From positions 1 through 8,999 of the forward strand of contig CAYTZS010000212.1 of the NCBI GenBank assembly GCA_964442355.1: a stretch of DNA of 8,999 nt. The letters are read 5' to 3'. The notes under the pieces were generated by a model. The model ran no database searches. It saw only the letters and a list, made by a program, of their open reading frames with translations, and had not been told where the DNA came from. This DNA comes from UBA6168 sp964442355 (GTDB lineage: Bacteria; Bacteroidota; Bacteroidia; Chitinophagales; Saprospiraceae). Below, piece by piece: positions 6,713 through 8,999 of the stretch. Position numbers and translations under genes: made by a program. Each line of letters opens with the position of its first letter. The stretch's first letter is position 1.

Positions 6713-6861
6713 CACCCGCTGGTTAAAGTCTCCTGACTTTAACCCGATATTTGCATGTCTCCGACATGCGTTTGACTACATGTGCGGGTTGACGGTGCGG
6801 TTACGCACGTCAGAGACGTGCTTATACCTGATTAAAGTCTGGAGACTTTAACCAGCGGGTG
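6713..6861. repeat. Palindromic element with 21-bp terminal inverted repeats and four hairpins
   Basis: The ends 6713-6733 and 6841-6861 are perfect inverted repeats (CACCCGCTGGTTAAAGTCTCC in reverse complement at the right; two further flanking bases also pair). Inside are four hairpins: 6721-6744 (10-bp stem, TCCT loop), 6753-6769 (7-bp stem GCATGTC/GACATGC), 6805-6821 (7-bp stem GCACGTC/GACGTGC) and 6832-6851 (9-bp stem). All four tips have the form GTC-loop-GAC. A second copy starts at 8945. The left boundary is set by where the two copies stop matching. No target-site duplication is visible. It encodes no protein; it resembles REP/BIME-type or MITE-type non-autonomous repeats. Confidence 0.85.
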
Positions 6862-6968
6862 CGGGAAGACTTGCGCCAGCGGGGCAGAACGCGGGAAACC
6901 TCCTTTTATTTGTAAAATAATCCCCCAATTTCTACGGATATTGCAGACGAATCCAACCCTTATCCATT

Positions 6969-8849
6969 ATGGAACTTGAAGGCCTACTTCGTGGGGTGTA
7001 CGAATTGCTTGGAAATGGCGACCTTGAAAAAGCCGTCAAGGTGGTGGACATTTATGTTTTTCACAAACATGCCAACTCCAACGAGCTCATCGGGGACGTC
7101 ATCCAATTGCGAAGGCAGTATAGCACGATCCAAAATGCCAAGCTTGCCAGCACTTTGATGTACGACCAAATCAAAGTGCTGGAGGCCCAACTCACTGATG
7201 CCATCACTATTTTCCTGAGCAAACTCCGGGACTACGAAACCAATGCCGCCGTGCGGGCCGAACGTTCCGGGCAGGGGATGCTCATGCACAATATCCCACA
7301 GCGGATGCCAATGGGCTTGCCCACCCGCTGCACCATACGCATCGGGGCCATCAAGGAAGCATTGATGAAGGGTATGGAACAGGAGCAGTTTGCTAAGGTG
7401 GAGCAAATCAAGGTGTCCAAACTGATGGAGGTGCAATTGCTGGCCGAACAGCAGGATGCCTTCGACATCAAAACCGTGAACCGCTCGGAGCAGGAGGTGG
7501 ATTTCGACAATTACGCACAGTGGCGCTACGATGTCACCCCCCTGCGGCAAGGCCAGTTCAGCCTCACCTTGAAGATTTCAACCGTGAAGTATATTGACGG
7601 CAAGGACCGCTATGCTGAAGATGTGTACGACATCAGCGTAGTGGTGGAAACCAGGGCTTCGCATTTTGGCCATCACAATGCCCCATCTGCTGGCTGGACA
7701 GGTGTGGCTGCATTGGGTTCGGAATCGGAAGACAAGGGCGCTACCCTTCTCGACCTCCTGAAAGAAAACCAAAAGAAGGCTACCCCGGTGATACCCCCCT
7801 ATTTTGACCCAACAAAGGAGCAATCAGGGAAAGTATCGGAGGAATGGACCGGTGACTATCCAAAGAACGTGCAGCCGCCGCCGTTCCCTACAGCTCCGCC
7901 AAAACCGCCAACAACCCAGCCTCATCCTGAACCCCTCGACCTACCATCCAAAAGCAGCAGCAATTCCAAGCTGCTGGCTATCGCCGCCAGCCTTGTGGCA
8001 GTTGCAGCATTGGCCCTTGCGCTCAAATACTATTTCAGCCCGCCCACCCAAATCCAAGACAAGGAACAGACGGTGGAACTGAAGTTTGGCATCGACAAGG
8101 AACTCCAAAACCCCATCGTCAGCGTGAACGGAACCGTCGTAAACGCAGCTTATGATGCCAATACTTCCACCATCACCGTCCCCAACCTGACCATAGGCGA
8201 GAACTATACAATAGAAGCTGCGAAGGACAATGTGTCTTGCACCCTGACCGTCACCGTTGGCAGCGACTTGCTATACCAGACCAATCCAATGGATTGCAAA
8301 GTGGACAAGCCTTCTTCAACCTTGTATGAATGGACAATTAATTCCCCTTCCCTCCCTTTCGAGACCTTGAAGGTGGATGGGGAGGAGCAGCCAGATGCGA
8401 GCGGGAGAACCAGCTTTACTGTGCAAGTTGAAAATGGGTTGCACAATGTTGAAGTGACCCTTTCAGATGGCAATACGTTTTGCAAAGCCGAAGGTGTGAA
8501 TGTGCAGGCAAACGTTACGTCTGTGTTGGATTACTGCGTACAGTTGCAACAGGATAACAACCAGGATGGCAGCTCGACCAGCTACACGGTACGGGTGCGG
8601 GTGGATATTGCCATTTATAAATCCAGTGAAAAACTTATTCAGCCCACAGTTGATGGAGTCCCTTATGATATGGAAGCGAAATTTGTAGATGGTTTCATGG
8701 AGTACACGATTCCAAACGTGCCAAATGGCAGCCGTAAATTCTCGCTGGCAAGGGTATCCAAGATTTATCTTTGCAATGTCATTGAACAGGATGTCCAGCA
8801 AGATTTGACACTGAGCTTTACTTGCAAAAGGGACGATGGTTCTAAATGA
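6969..8849 (+). CDS. Single-pass membrane protein with EAD-like N-terminus and Cys-paired repeats
   Basis: The 626-residue protein has no signal peptide. Residues 1-90 (LLGNGDLEKAVKVV, then NELIGDVIQLRRQYS and an amphipathic helix to about 86) resemble the effector-associated domain (EAD11-like) adaptor found in bacterial conflict proteins; this is from remembered pattern, not a search. Residues 105-228 form a beta-rich domain (MHNIPQRMPMG, CTIRIG, KVSKLMEVQLL, YDVTPLRQGQFSLTL) that I recall as recurring beside such adaptors. A proline-rich linker (302-326) leads to one transmembrane helix (334-353). The C-terminal 270 residues are probably extracytoplasmic, with three beta-rich repeats ending in Cys pairs 424/443, 505/523 and 602/619. 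Orientation N-inside is inferred from the lack of a signal peptide and the outside cysteines. A role as a sensor or anchor that recruits a partner with a matching EAD is plausible but unproven, and no such partner is in the window. The gene is divergent from the 459-aa gene and bracketed by copies of the palindromic element. Start ATG 6969 is the first in frame. Confidence 0.8.
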   Translation: MELEGLLRGVYELLGNGDLEKAVKVVDIYVFHKHANSNELIGDVIQLRRQYSTIQNAKLASTLMYDQIKVLEAQLTDAITIFLSKLRDYETNAAVRAERSGQGMLMHNIPQRMPMGLPTRCTIRIGAIKEALMKGMEQEQFAKVEQIKVSKLMEVQLLAEQQDAFDIKTVNRSEQEVDFDNYAQWRYDVTPLRQGQFSLTLKISTVKYIDGKDRYAEDVYDISVVVETRASHFGHHNAPSAGWTGVAALGSESEDKGATLLDLLKENQKKATPVIPPYFDPTKEQSGKVSEEWTGDYPKNVQPPPFPTAPPKPPTTQPHPEPLDLPSKSSSNSKLLAIAASLVAVAALALALKYYFSPPTQIQDKEQTVELKFGIDKELQNPIVSVNGTVVNAAYDANTSTITVPNLTIGENYTIEAAKDNVSCTLTVTVGSDLLYQTNPMDCKVDKPSSTLYEWTINSPSLPFETLKVDGEEQPDASGRTSFTVQVENGLHNVEVTLSDGNTFCKAEGVNVQANVTSVLDYCVQLQQDNNQDGSSTSYTVRVRVDIAIYKSSEKLIQPTVDGVPYDMEAKFVDGFMEYTIPNVPNGSRKFSLARVSKIYLCNVIEQDVQQDLTLSFTCKRDDGSK

Positions 8850-8851
8850 TG

Positions 8852-8877
8852 ACCCTGTGCGGCAGTGGGGTATTTTA
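8852..8877 (+). terminator. Weak candidate terminator after the membrane protein gene
   Basis: ACCCTG (8852-8857) can pair with TGGGGT (8866-8871), including two wobbles, around an 8-base loop, followed by ATTTTA. It starts 3 bases after the stop codon. The stem is short and the T-tract is interrupted, so termination could instead occur in the palindromic repeat beginning at 8945. Confidence 0.3.
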
Positions 8878-8944
8878 ATTGAAAAAACAGGAAGTGCCCA
8901 GCGGAGACTAACTGGTTATCAAAATAGTACCAGCTGGTTAAACC

Positions 8945-8999
8945 CACCCGCTGGTTAAAGTCTCCTGACTTTAACCCGATATTTGCATGTCTCCGACAT
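8945..8999. repeat. Second copy of the palindromic element, cut by window end
   Basis: All 55 bases from 8945 to the window end are identical to 6713-6767, covering the left terminal repeat, the first hairpin and most of the second. The orientation is the same, 2232 bases downstream. The preceding bases also hold a partial echo: GCTGGTTAAA occurs at 8933-8942 and again at 8950-8959. The copies therefore flank the 6969-8849 gene as direct repeats. Confidence 0.9.

Noticed and set aside
6711..8999. CRISPR array suggested by repeated palindromic sequence
   Set aside because: Only two copies 2232 bases apart, no regular spacers and no cas genes.

Overview
The window looks like a draft-quality scaffold from a member of the Bacteroidota, probably the Saprospiria/Sphingobacteriia side, though no marker gene fixes the lineage. 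The reasons are an outer-membrane beta-barrel receptor with a carboxypeptidase-regulatory-like front domain of the kind that is abundant in that phylum, absence of Shine-Dalgarno motifs before the genes, a -7-type promoter box before the tRNA, and an effector-associated-domain-like protein. Two runs of exactly ten N (3015-3024 and 3515-3524) are scaffold-gap placeholders, and the first ~85 bases are homopolymeric G/C of doubtful quality.

Layout. 1-467 has no gene but holds two strong hairpins and an imperfect direct repeat. 468-2903 (minus) is a complete 811-residue TonB-dependent-receptor-like outer membrane protein. 2904-3231 is an intergenic region with one gap and a perfect 32-bp inverted repeat built from an 8-mer. 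3232-4518 (plus) reads as a DEAD-box RNA helicase, but the reading frame crosses the second gap and repeats motifs I and Ia, so it is almost certainly two different helicase genes joined by scaffolding. 4519-4972 is non-coding except for a tRNA terminator at its right end. 4973-5045 (minus) is tRNA-Gly(CCC). 5145-6524 (minus) is an unrecognised 459-residue soluble protein. 6525-6968 is a divergent intergenic region carrying a palindromic element of about 149 bp. 6969-8849 (plus) is a 626-residue single-pass membrane protein with an N-terminal region resembling the effector-associated domains of bacterial conflict systems. 8850-8999 ends in a second, window-truncated copy of the palindromic element.

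How the parts fit. The left half (receptor, helicase, tRNA) is ordinary housekeeping or nutrient-uptake content with GC-rich coding. The right half (5145-8849) looks more accessory: two uncharacterised genes diverge from a shared 444-bp region, composition by eye is less GC-rich, and the membrane protein is bracketed by identical palindromic repeats. The best candidate for something undescribed is the membrane protein, with a putative cytosolic EAD-like adaptor, a conserved-looking beta-rich middle domain, one transmembrane helix, and three extracytoplasmic repeats each ending in a cysteine pair. No effector enzyme or NTPase partner is visible in the window, so a defence role is only inference.
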